22,423 bases of DNA from JAVBOW01 sp031550615 (GCA_031550615.1 JAVBOL010000026.1:1-22423), one strand, 5' to 3'. Shown: positions 9,601-16,506, counted from the stretch's first letter. Numbers and translations are program-made. Notes: generated from the sequence alone by a model not told the origin.

Positions 9601-10345
9601 AGTTGTGCGTCTCGGCCTTTATCGAGATAACGCTCTGGAAATCCTTCACTTCGAACCAGTCGGGCTTGTCATGGCTGGCCGGGGCGAATTGCTCCACGAC
9701 CGACCCCTGCAGGAAGGCGCAGTTGTCCTTGTAGGCGGACACGACCTGGTTGGTGTGCGCTTTAGTCGTCTTTTTGATAAGCGCGAAGAGCGAATCGGGC
9801 ATCTCTTGCCCGTCGATTATGAACTGGCCGTTGAAGATCTTGTGGCGGCAGTGCTCCGAATTGACCTGCGAGAAACCGAAGACCTCGCTGTCGGTCAGCG
9901 GACGTCCCATTTTGGTGCTCACACCCTCAAGGTAGGCGATCTCCTCGGCGCTCAGCGCGAGGCCTTCCTTTTCGTTATAGGCGGCGATGTCGTCGATGTG
10001 CACTATCGCGTCCGGCTTCTTGTCGACGGTGAAAACATCCTGGTCCACAGACTCATAGCGGCGCGAAAGCATCGGATCGAAAGGCGTGTCCGCCCCGGCG
10101 CGCACGAATTCCTCGATGCGCACGATACCCTCCAGGGCCATGTTCTGGGTGATCTCGACCGCGTTGGTGCTCCAGGGGGTTATCATCTCGCGGCGGGGGC
10201 CGATGAAGGGACCGGCGATGCGCTCGGCGCCAATGTAGGCCGCACCCGAGAAGAGCCACGTGAGGCGTTCGATCTGTTCGCTGCCGAATGCCTGAGGGGC
10301 GTCTACGGCATAGATTTTCTGTTCGTTACCAAAAAAATGTATCAT
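6659..10345 (-). CDS. purL: Phosphoribosylformylglycinamidine synthase, single-chain form
   Basis: This enzyme catalyses the fourth step of purine synthesis, FGAR + glutamine + ATP to FGAM. At 1228 residues it is the large fused type (PurS-like, PurL and PurQ regions in one chain), the same class as the E. coli enzyme of about 1295 residues. The synthetase region shows SEHCRHK, AETHNFPT and GAATGTGGEIRDR in its first third, and a second AIR-synthase-like half with GHDVSGGGL. The C-terminal glutaminase domain has nucleophile Cys1074 in GVCNGCQLM and the His1187/Glu1189 pair in MPHLER. It begins at the ATG at 10345, overlapping the aroK stop codon as ATGA. No purine riboswitch or operator is visible before it, so control probably lies upstream or outside this block. 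A seven-T run sits just after the start codon. Confidence 0.97.
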   Translation of the reverse strand: MIHFFGNEQKIYAVDAPQAFGSEQIERLTWLFSGAAYIGAERIAGPFIGPRREMITPWSTNAVEITQNMALEGIVRIEEFVRAGADTPFDPMLSRRYESVDQDVFTVDKKPDAIVHIDDIAAYNEKEGLALSAEEIAYLEGVSTKMGRPLTDSEVFGFSQVNSEHCRHKIFNGQFIIDGQEMPDSLFALIKKTTKAHTNQVVSAYKDNCAFLQGSVVEQFAPASHDKPDWFEVKDFQSVISIKAETHNFPTTVEPFNGAATGTGGEIRDRIAGGKGAFPMAGTAVYMTSYPRLDGARSWEKGMEEREWLYQTPEDILIKASNGASDFGNKFGQPLICGSLLTFEHSEGGVNYGYDKVIMQAGGVGYGKKVDSLKDEPSKGDKVVLMGGDNYRIGMGGGAVSSVETGHYVGAIELNAVQRSNPEMQKRVYNAIRAISEEDRNPIVSIHDHGAGGHLNCLSELVEATGGRIDMENLPVGDPTLSAREIVGNESQERMGMVVDQADVEHLKRIADRERAPMYTIGEATGDGRFTFVDNRTGEKPIDWPLEYMFGKAPRTVMRDEHHNAAFTEVEYDASKVVSYIETVLQLEGVACKDWLVNKVDRCVTGRVAMQQTAGAVQLPMNDCAVVALDYQGEKGIATALGHAPVAAMADAAAGSELAIAESLTNIVFAPLEHGLKGISLSANWMWPCRNVGEDARLYDAVQAASDFSIALGINIPTGKDSLSMTQKYPDGKRVLSPGTVIITSSAEVSNVSACVTAALKPVRSQLVYVDMAGGAFALGGSAFAQAVGKVGREVPRVKDAERFAAAFEAVQRLIKDGKVLAGHDVSGGGLITTLLEMCFADNHSGVAVNLDALGEKDIVKVLFSERPAVVLQVESGVDVCEWLQFEGLEGYVIGDVNAERRFSVSNAGVEFDLPLDGMRDAWYKSSYLLDRRQSGTECASQRFLNYKQQPLEYAFPEGFNGLLSKYGLDASRRTRTGVKAAVIREKGSNSEREMAWSMYLAGMDVKDVHMTDLVSGRETLEDVQMIVFVGGFSNSDVLNSAKGWAGAFLYNDKAKRALDNFYARPDTLSLGVCNGCQLMVELGLVNPSHEEQPRMLHNRSGKFECVFTSVEVQRSPSVMLSPMAGSKLGIWSAHGEGRFSLPLDASRYNVALTWGYDQYPANPNGSDLNAAGICSDDGRHLAMMPHLERSLRPWNWAYYPWERRADEVSPWIEAFVNARKWMEANKR

Positions 10346-10869
10346 TTCGAATAATTTATCAACGCTGTATAGTTTTCGATGTGCCCGGCGATATAATTAT
10401 CGCTCACACCGTCGCAATCTATGGTCATCGCCGCCTTTTCATAGAACGGCGCGCGGACCTTAAGATTGCTTTCGATAAAGGCAAGCAACTGCGCGTCGTC
10501 CATGCCTTTTATCAGCGGACGCTTTTCGCGTCCCGCCCCAAGCCGCCCCACAAGGCGCTGCGGGCTCATTTTCAAATATATGGTATGCCCTTTGGCATTC
10601 ATCACCTCCATGTTGCCGTGGTGGCATGGCGCTCCCCCGCCGGTGGCTACGACGGCATTGACCGCCGGGTCGAGCCCTTCGAGCAGTTTGTGCTCCATCC
10701 CGCGGAATGCGGCCTCGCCCCTGGCGGCGAATATCTCGGCCACCGACATCCCCTCGGCCTGTTCTATGGCCCTGTCCATGTCGATGAACTCGGCGCCCAG
10801 CCGTTTAGCCGCCACGCGGCCTATCGTGCTCTTGCCGCACCCCATATACCCCACCAGGAAGATCAGCAT
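10342..10869 (-). CDS. aroK: Shikimate kinase
   Basis: AroK phosphorylates shikimate on the way to chorismate and the aromatic amino acids. The 175-residue protein is a standard single-domain kinase. It has P-loop GYMGCGKST (7-15), the shikimate-binding acidic residues in DMD (31-33), GGGAP (77-81) and the lid arginine in REKRPL (114-119). The downstream KVRAPFYEKA (137-146) carries a conserved Arg. The start ATG lies 3 bp after the parC stop and its TGA overlaps the purL start in ATGA, which implies translational coupling on both sides. A family-typical length and all key residues argue for an active enzyme. Confidence 0.96.
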   Translation of the reverse strand: MLIFLVGYMGCGKSTIGRVAAKRLGAEFIDMDRAIEQAEGMSVAEIFAARGEAAFRGMEHKLLEGLDPAVNAVVATGGGAPCHHGNMEVMNAKGHTIYLKMSPQRLVGRLGAGREKRPLIKGMDDAQLLAFIESNLKVRAPFYEKAAMTIDCDGVSDNYIAGHIENYTALINYSK

Positions 10870-10872
10870 TCT

Positions 10873-13764
10873 TTAAAAAAGGTCTAATTGCTGCGTTTCG
10901 GGGTTACGGCTCGGATCGTCCTCGGCGGCACGCTCTATCACAAGGCCGAAATCCTCTTCCGGTGCTGATTGGGTGGCAGGTGCAGGTTGGGTGGCGGGTG
11001 CGGGGGTAGCAGGTGCGGGTCGGACGGCGGGGGCGGTTTGGACGGCAGGGGCGGCAGTCGCCACAGTTTCCGCCGCTTCGGCGGTTTCTTCCATCTCCCC
11101 GGCCTCAGGTTCTTCGGGCACAGGCACAGGCACAGGCACAGGCTCGGGCGCAGGTTGGAACGCGAGGTTCGCCACCTGGTAAGTCGTTATGCGCTTGCCC
11201 TTTGCCCGGTGGCTCTTGATACCGATGAACTCCGCGGCGTCGATATCTTCCGCCGGGCGCGAGGCGTAAGCCCCTCCGAAGGTGACCGTCAGCACGGGAC
11301 TGTCCCACCAAGCTATGCAGTCGAGCCTGGACGAAGGCGCGTCGTCGACGAACTGCTGCGCCTTATTCTCGCTCGGCTCGGCCTGGAAGCGCTTAAGGTA
11401 GTGGTACTTCTGTTCGCCGTCCCAATACGCGACCGTGTATACCCGCTGGGGCTCGTAACGCTCGACCCACACCGTGTCTTCGGGGAAGTGGTGCCCCAGG
11501 TCGTAGCCGGTGGTGTAGTATTCGTTGCGGGCGGTCATGACGATGATCTTGTCGTCGCCCTTGAATTCGCCCAACAGGCGGCCCCGGCAGTCGGCGTTCA
11601 GGCGGCGCACATCCTCGTCCCACCAGATCCGCTGTCCCCCCAGGGTCGATCCGCCGCGCTCCTTGAAGACGATCTTGTGGATCGCGAAGGAGGTGAAACG
11701 GTTGCCCTGAGAGGCGCGCCCTTTGATAGCCAGTTCACTGAAATCCAGGTCAGTTATAAGTTTTTTGAGCCTCGGGCGCGGCTTGAAGTAGACTTTCAGC
11801 ACCTCGGCCTCGCCGTTGGGGTTGACGCTCATGTAGAGTATCTCGCTCTTGGGTTCGCCGCGCGTGATGTCGTACTCCTTGTCGCGGGTGATGCCTTTGA
11901 TCGCGCAGCGCTTCATCATCACGGGGCCGTTGCGACCGTCGCGGTAGAGCACATTATAAATGGTACGCTCGTCGTTGCGCTTGAACACACCTATATAATA
12001 TATGTTCTTCTCGAAGAATGCCTTTTCGCTCACCTTCGTTATGATGTACTTGCCCTCTTTGGTGAACACGATCACGTCGTCGATGTCCGAGCAGTCGCAG
12101 ACGTATTCGTCCTTGCGCATCGCTGCGCCTATGCCGAAGAAGCCCTCTTCCTTATTGACGTAGAGTTTGGCGTTGGCGACCACCACCTTGGCGGCCTCGA
12201 TAGAGTCGAATTCGCGCAGTTCGGTGCGGCGCTCGTGCCCGGCGGCGTATTTCTTGCGGATGCCCTCGTACCACGCGATGGCGTAGTCGGTAAGGTGCGA
12301 GAGGTTATGCTTGCACTCCTTGATCTGCTTTTCGATGCCCTTGATATATTCGTCAGCCTTCGCGGCGTCGAAGCGCGAGGTGCGCTTGAAGGGGATTTCC
12401 GACAGGCGGACGATATCCTCTTTGGTGACTTCGCGTTGCAGCAGCTGCTTATAAGGGTCCAGCGCCTTGTCGATCTCGCCTATCATGTGTTCCTGCGAAG
12501 TCGTGCCCTCAATGACCTTATAGAGTTTATTCTCTATGAAGATCTTTTCGAGCGACGAGCGGTGCCAGTCCTCGCTCAGTTCGCCGAGCTTTATTTCGAG
12601 CTCCCTGCGCAGCAGGTCTTTGGTCGTAGCCACCGAGCGGCGCAGTATCTCGCTCACTCCTATGAAGTGGGGTTTATCGTCCCAGATCACACAGGCGTTG
12701 GGCGATATGCTCACCTCGCAGTCGGTGAATGCGTAGAGCGCGTCGATGGTCTTGTCGCTCGACTCGTCGGGGCTGACGTGGATTATGATCTCGGCGGTGG
12801 CGGCGGTGTTGTCGTCGACCTTGCGTATTTTGATCTTGCCTTTTTCGTTGGCCTTGATGATCGACTCCTTGATCGAGTCGGTGGTCGTGCCGAAAGGAAT
12901 TTCCGTCACGGCCAGCGTGCGTTTATCGATCTTAGAGATCTTGGCGCGCACCTTGACCGCCCCGCCCCTTAGACCGTCGTTGTAGCGCGACACGTCGATC
13001 ATGCCTCCGGTCAAAAAGTCGGGGTAGAGGGTAAACTCTTCGCCCTTCAACTCGGCCACGCACGCGTCCAGCAAGTCGCAGAAGTTGTGCGGCAGTATCT
13101 TCGATGCCAGGCCCACGGCGATACCCTCAACGCCCTGCGCCAGCAGCAGCGGGAATTTCACGGGCAGGGTGACCGGCTCCTGGTTGCGCCCGTCGTAGGA
13201 GAGCATCCACTCGGTGGTCTTGACGTTGAAAAGCACGTCGAGGGCGAATTTCGACAGGCGCCCCTCGATATATCGCGGCGCGGCGGCATCGTCGCCCGTG
13301 AGCACGTTGCCCCAGTTACCCTGACAGTCGATCAGCAGGTCTTTCTGCCCGAGCTGCACCAGCGCGTCGCCTATCGAGGCGTCGCCGTGGGGGTGGAACT
13401 GCATCGTAAAACCGATGATGTTGGCGACCTTGTTGTATCGTCCGTCGTCCAACTGCTTCATGGTGTGCAGTATGCGCCGTTGCACAGGCTTCAGGCCGTC
13501 TTCGAGGTGGGGCACGGCGCGTTCGAGGATCACGTACGATGCGTAATCCAGGAACCAGTCCTTATACATGCCCGTGAGCTTGTGGCGTCCGCCCTGCTCC
13601 GTGGTCAGGCGATCGTACTTGCCGGCTTTGGCGGGGGCGGCTTCCTCGGTCGCCTCATCGGCAACCTCTTCAGCAACCTCTTCGGCCACCTCCCCGGCAA
13701 CCTCTTCGGCGACCTCATCCACAGCCCCGACGGCCTCGTCAATATCCAAAATTTCCTCGCTCAT
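10873..13764 (-). CDS. parC: DNA topoisomerase IV subunit A, with acidic N-terminal and Pro/Ala-rich C-terminal extensions
   Basis: ParC is the DNA-cleaving subunit of topoisomerase IV, which with ParE unlinks daughter chromosomes. The 963-residue chain starts with about 48 extra residues built of EEVA-like repeats. The catalytic domain then begins at GMYKDWFLDYASYVILERA. The quinolone region is HPHGDASIGDAL (124-135), with Ala129 where E. coli ParC has Ser80 and Asp133 at the Glu84 position; this wording appears usual for Bacteroidota. The active tyrosine is Tyr165 in APRYIEGRL. A shortened pinwheel-like region is followed, from about residue 870, by a Pro/Ala/Glu-rich tail (VPVPVPVP, PATPAPATQPAPATQ). 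The extreme C terminus is QQLDLF, a perfect match to the sliding-clamp-binding consensus. parE ends 2 bp before its start codon and aroK begins 3 bp after its stop. Confidence 0.96.
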   Translation of the reverse strand: MSEEILDIDEAVGAVDEVAEEVAGEVAEEVAEEVADEATEEAAPAKAGKYDRLTTEQGGRHKLTGMYKDWFLDYASYVILERAVPHLEDGLKPVQRRILHTMKQLDDGRYNKVANIIGFTMQFHPHGDASIGDALVQLGQKDLLIDCQGNWGNVLTGDDAAAPRYIEGRLSKFALDVLFNVKTTEWMLSYDGRNQEPVTLPVKFPLLLAQGVEGIAVGLASKILPHNFCDLLDACVAELKGEEFTLYPDFLTGGMIDVSRYNDGLRGGAVKVRAKISKIDKRTLAVTEIPFGTTTDSIKESIIKANEKGKIKIRKVDDNTAATAEIIIHVSPDESSDKTIDALYAFTDCEVSISPNACVIWDDKPHFIGVSEILRRSVATTKDLLRRELEIKLGELSEDWHRSSLEKIFIENKLYKVIEGTTSQEHMIGEIDKALDPYKQLLQREVTKEDIVRLSEIPFKRTSRFDAAKADEYIKGIEKQIKECKHNLSHLTDYAIAWYEGIRKKYAAGHERRTELREFDSIEAAKVVVANAKLYVNKEEGFFGIGAAMRKDEYVCDCSDIDDVIVFTKEGKYIITKVSEKAFFEKNIYYIGVFKRNDERTIYNVLYRDGRNGPVMMKRCAIKGITRDKEYDITRGEPKSEILYMSVNPNGEAEVLKVYFKPRPRLKKLITDLDFSELAIKGRASQGNRFTSFAIHKIVFKERGGSTLGGQRIWWDEDVRRLNADCRGRLLGEFKGDDKIIVMTARNEYYTTGYDLGHHFPEDTVWVERYEPQRVYTVAYWDGEQKYHYLKRFQAEPSENKAQQFVDDAPSSRLDCIAWWDSPVLTVTFGGAYASRPAEDIDAAEFIGIKSHRAKGKRITTYQVANLAFQPAPEPVPVPVPVPEEPEAGEMEETAEAAETVATAAPAVQTAPAVRPAPATPAPATQPAPATQSAPEEDFGLVIERAAEDDPSRNPETQQLDLF
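11117..11140. repeat. Hexamer repeat (4 x ggcaca) inside the parC tail
   Basis: Four perfect copies of ggcaca encode Val-Pro dipeptides in the C-terminal linker of ParC. A degenerate fifth copy (ggctcg) follows. Gain or loss of units would keep the reading frame, so this is a possible length-variable site in a linker. Confidence 0.8.
13661..13720. repeat. 12-bp tandem repeat, five units, inside the parC N terminus
   Basis: Five consecutive 12-bp units resembling gcaacctcttcg (plus strand) encode EEVA-type tetrapeptides in the acidic N-terminal extension of ParC. The units are imperfect, and copy-number change would stay in frame. It looks like an expanded coding repeat, not a CRISPR or regulatory array. 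Confidence 0.8.
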
Positions 13765-13766
13765 AT

Positions 13767-15626
13767 TTATATGGCTACGTCCTCGACGTAATCGGCCTCT
13801 ATTTTAAGGTTGTCAATGATAAATCCCTGGCGGTCCATCGTGTTCTTGCCCATGTAGAATTCGAGCATCTCGTGGATCGGGTCGTCTTTGGTGAGGCGCA
13901 CCTTTTCGAGGCGCATATCCTCGCCGATGAATCCGGCGAACTCGTCGGCGGAGATCTCGCCCAGGCCCTTGAATCGCGTTATTTCGGGGTTCTTGCCGAG
14001 TTTCGAGATCGCTTTGAGGCGTTCTTCCTCCGTATAGCAATAAATGGTTTCCTTTTTGTTGCGCACCCTGAAAAGCGGGGTCTGCAACACGTACAGATGC
14101 CCCTGGCGGATAACGTCGGGGAAGAACTGCAGGAAAAACGTCAAAAGCAGCAGACGGATGTGCATGCCGTCCACGTCGGCGTCGGTGGCGATTATCACCT
14201 TGTTGTAACGCAGTGAGTCCATGTCCTCCTCGATGTTCAGGGCGGCCTGAAGGAGGTTGAATTCCTCGTTCTCGTAAACGACCTTTTTCGTGAGGCCGAA
14301 GCAGTTCAAAGGTTTGCCCCTCAATGAGAATACGGCCTGTGTGTTCACGTCGCGGCACTTGGTGATCGAACCGCTGGCCGAGTTACCCTCGGTCAAAAAG
14401 ATCATCGTCTGCTCGTTGAGTTCGTTCTTGGTGTCCGTCAGGTGAACGCGGCAGTCGCGCAGCTTCTTATTGTTGAGGCTCACCTTTTTGGCCATTTCGC
14501 GCGCCTTCTTCTGGATGCCGCTTATGGCTTTGCGCTCCTTCTCGTTCTCGACGATCTTCTTTTGCAGGATGTCGGCAGACTCGGGGTGCTTGTGCAGGTA
14601 ATTATCGAGGTGCTGCTTGAGGAAGTCGACCACGAAGTTGCGCACCGAGGGTCCGTCGGGGCCCATGTCCTTGCTGCCCAGTTTGGTCTTGGTCTGTGAT
14701 TCGAACATCGGCTCCTCGACCTTAACGGAAATGGCGGCGATGATCGAGGTGCGTATATCCGCAGCGTCGTAGTCCTTACGATAGAACTCTTTGATCGTCT
14801 TGGCGATAGCCTCACGGAAAGCCGCCTGGTGCGTGCCTCCCTGCGTGGTGTGCTGGCCGTTGACAAAGGAGAAATATGTTTCGCCGTAGCCCGTGCCGTG
14901 GGTGATGGCCACCTCGATATCGGGCCCGGTCAGGTGTATGGGCTGGTAGAGGGGATCTTCCGAAATATTCTCGTTGAGCAGGTCCAAAAGGCCGTTCTTC
15001 GAAACGTACGACTGGCCGTTGAGCTTGATGACCAACCCCTGGTTGAGGTAGGTGTAGTTGCGAAGCATCGACTCGACATACTCCAGTTGGTAGGCGTAGG
15101 GCCCGAAGACCGTTTCGTCCGCCGTGAAGGTGATCGAGGTGCCGTTCTTGTCGCTGATGCCCTTTTCCGGCAGGTCGGTAAGCTGCTCTCCGGCGGAGAA
15201 AGTCACCGTACGGGCCTCGCCGTCGCGCACGCTGCGGATGACGAATTCGCTCGACAGGGCGTTTACCGCCTTGATACCCACACCGTTCAGCCCGACCGAC
15301 TTTTTAAATGCCTTCGAGTCGTACTTCGCTCCGGTGTTCATCTTGCTGGCCACCTCGGCCAGTTTGCCCAGCGGAATGCCGCGTCCGTAGTCGCGCACGG
15401 TGACGCGCCCCTGGTCGATGGTGATCTCGATCTGCTTGCCGAAACCCATCATGTACTCGTCTATCGAGTTGTCCAGCACCTCTTTGACCAGTATGTAGAT
15501 ACCGTCGTCCTGCGAAGTGCCGTCACCCAGTTTGCCGATATACATACCCGGACGGCGGCGGATGTGCTCCTTCCAGTCGAGGGTCCGGATATGGTCGTCG
15601 GTGTATGTTGCTGCTGCGTCCATCAT
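13767..15626 (-). CDS. parE: DNA topoisomerase IV subunit B
   Basis: ParE is the ATPase subunit of topoisomerase IV. The 619-residue protein has a GHKL ATPase with EVLDNSIDEY (49-58), DYGRGIP (79-85) and GLNGVGIKAV (112-121). A transducer domain with QTKTKLGS (311-318) follows. The TOPRIM domain has Glu413 in LTEGNSASGS, the metal-binding DADVD (482-486) and RFKGLGE (551-557). It is ParE rather than GyrB by its length, its pairing with parC, and the DVNTQAVFSLRGKPLN segment. The usual EGDSA is EGNSA here: Asn415 aligns with E. coli GyrB Asp426. Starts at 15626 and 15623 (MMD) are equivalent. The leader contains a 20-bp palindrome. The stop codon is 2 bp before parC. Confidence 0.96.
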   Translation of the reverse strand: MMDAAATYTDDHIRTLDWKEHIRRRPGMYIGKLGDGTSQDDGIYILVKEVLDNSIDEYMMGFGKQIEITIDQGRVTVRDYGRGIPLGKLAEVASKMNTGAKYDSKAFKKSVGLNGVGIKAVNALSSEFVIRSVRDGEARTVTFSAGEQLTDLPEKGISDKNGTSITFTADETVFGPYAYQLEYVESMLRNYTYLNQGLVIKLNGQSYVSKNGLLDLLNENISEDPLYQPIHLTGPDIEVAITHGTGYGETYFSFVNGQHTTQGGTHQAAFREAIAKTIKEFYRKDYDAADIRTSIIAAISVKVEEPMFESQTKTKLGSKDMGPDGPSVRNFVVDFLKQHLDNYLHKHPESADILQKKIVENEKERKAISGIQKKAREMAKKVSLNNKKLRDCRVHLTDTKNELNEQTMIFLTEGNSASGSITKCRDVNTQAVFSLRGKPLNCFGLTKKVVYENEEFNLLQAALNIEEDMDSLRYNKVIIATDADVDGMHIRLLLLTFFLQFFPDVIRQGHLYVLQTPLFRVRNKKETIYCYTEEERLKAISKLGKNPEITRFKGLGEISADEFAGFIGEDMRLEKVRLTKDDPIHEMLEFYMGKNTMDRQGFIIDNLKIEADYVEDVAI

Positions 15627-15647
15627 TTTTATAATTTTCCTTTTCCC

Positions 15648-15705
15648 GCCAAAGCCGCGGCTTTGGCATTAGTCACCCTTCTCAAAGGGGGATTAGGAGG
15701 ATTGT
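15648..15705. repeat. Palindrome plus short hairpin in the parE leader (possible REP-like element)
   Basis: Positions 15648-15667 form a perfect 20-bp palindrome, GCCAAAGCCGCGGCTTTGGC. Next to it, 15676-15689 can fold as CCCTT-CTCA-AAGGG, followed by GGGATTAGGAGG. Neither has a T-run, so it does not look like an intrinsic terminator. It fills much of the 108 bp between plsC and parE, and its composition differs from the AT-rich flanks. It may be an interspersed palindromic repeat or an mRNA hairpin controlling parE; one copy cannot tell. Confidence 0.55.
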
Positions 15706-15734
15706 CTGTGCTATTTGATTTATATAATGCGGAT

Positions 15735-16475
15735 TTAATTTGAATCAACCATATCCGCATAGTATAAATCGGGCCTTAATTGTTTATGTTCATTTAAAAT
15801 CGCTTCGTTGGCGGCCTCGGCCAGCTCTTTGGCCGTACGCCCGGCGGTGGTTATGGCGGGGAGCACGTGCACGTGGAAGGTGTGCGGGATGCGGACCCTC
15901 CAGCCACGGAGCATATCGCCAGTGCCCTCTATGGCGCACGGCAGTATATCTGCCCCAGCGGCCACCGCCGTCATGAAAGCGCCCTCGCGAAAACGCCCCA
16001 CCCTTCCGTCGCGCGTACGCGTACCTTCGGGGAAAACTATCACGCTGGTACCGGCCCCAAGGCGGCGTTTGCCTTTGGCGATCATCTTGCGCGCCGCCGC
16101 GCCCGTGCCGCGCTCGATGGCTATATCGCCGTGTATGCGCATCACCAGCCCGAAAAGCGGCCAGTTGAGCACCTCTTTTTTGGCTACCCACTTGAAAGTG
16201 AGCGGCAGTACGTACATCAGCGGGATATCGAACATCGACTGGTGGTTGTTGACCACCACGTAGGCCTTGCCGCGTTCGATATTTTCGAGTCCGCTCACGC
16301 GCACCTTCCAGAAAGGGTTGAACCAGAAAACGCTCCTGGCCCACACTATCGAGGCGTAGTGCATCACCACCCTCTCGCGGTCAAAAGCCACGGTAAGGGC
16401 GAACAGCACCACGAACAGGACGAAAAAGACCACCGTGAACAGCACCACGGATATGTAGTAAAAAACCGAGATCAT
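15735..16475 (-). CDS. plsC: 1-acyl-sn-glycerol-3-phosphate acyltransferase
   Basis: PlsC adds the second acyl chain to lysophosphatidate to make phosphatidate, at the inner membrane. The 246-residue protein has an N-terminal membrane anchor (about 7-30). Acyltransferase block I is NHQSMFD, with His78 and Asp83 as the HX4D catalytic pair. Block III is FPEGTRTRDG (148-157). Length and spacing are normal for the LPLAT family; a lipid A-type acyltransferase is unlikely because FPEGTR is present. It starts at the ATG at 16475 and is the first gene of the long minus-strand block, though a 108-bp gap with hairpins separates it from parE. A -7-like box lies 23 bp upstream. Confidence 0.93.
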   Translation of the reverse strand: MISVFYYISVVLFTVVFFVLFVVLFALTVAFDRERVVMHYASIVWARSVFWFNPFWKVRVSGLENIERGKAYVVVNNHQSMFDIPLMYVLPLTFKWVAKKEVLNWPLFGLVMRIHGDIAIERGTGAAARKMIAKGKRRLGAGTSVIVFPEGTRTRDGRVGRFREGAFMTAVAAGADILPCAIEGTGDMLRGWRVRIPHTFHVHVLPAITTAGRTAKELAEAANEAILNEHKQLRPDLYYADMVDSN

Positions 16476-16498
16476 CGCCTATCGCATATTACAAGGTG

Positions 16499-16506
16499 CA
16501 AGTTTA
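16499..16506 (-). promoter_or_regulatory. Possible -7 box for plsC
   Basis: The minus strand reads TAAACTTG, seven of eight matches to TAnnTTTG, 23 bp before the plsC ATG. No TTTG lies at the expected 19-21 bp spacing (the nearest is 12 bp away), so this is weak. Two GGTTTGCG direct repeats lie just upstream on the same strand. Confidence 0.3.

Noticed and set aside
10331..10337. Seven-base homopolymer just after the purL start as a phase-variation or frameshift site
   Set aside because: It simply encodes Phe-Phe, is short, and lies in a housekeeping gene whose frame is intact; nothing else suggests programmed slippage.
6941..10354. A 1137-codon open frame on the plus strand opposite purL
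   Set aside because: It is a shadow frame. purL on the other strand has all family motifs and a catalytic C-terminal domain. Long antisense frames are expected in GC-rich genes with biased codons, and the translation is rich in His/Arg/Val/Ala with no recognisable domain.
10969..12972. A 667-codon open frame opposite parC
   Set aside because: Shadow of parC. It opens with low-complexity Gly/Arg from the reverse of the Pro/Ala tail and shows no family motif.
13661..13720. Regular 12-bp repeats as a possible CRISPR-like or iteron array
   Set aside because: The units are contiguous without spacers and lie in frame in parC, encoding EEVA tetrapeptides; no cas or replication genes are near.
15646..15670. 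The parE leader palindrome as an intrinsic terminator for plsC
   Set aside because: No T-run follows on either strand, so it does not meet the criteria for a Rho-independent terminator.
14829..15743. A 304-codon open frame opposite parE
   Set aside because: Shadow of parE. It has no motif or signal and would overlap the plsC-parE gap and the plsC 3' end.
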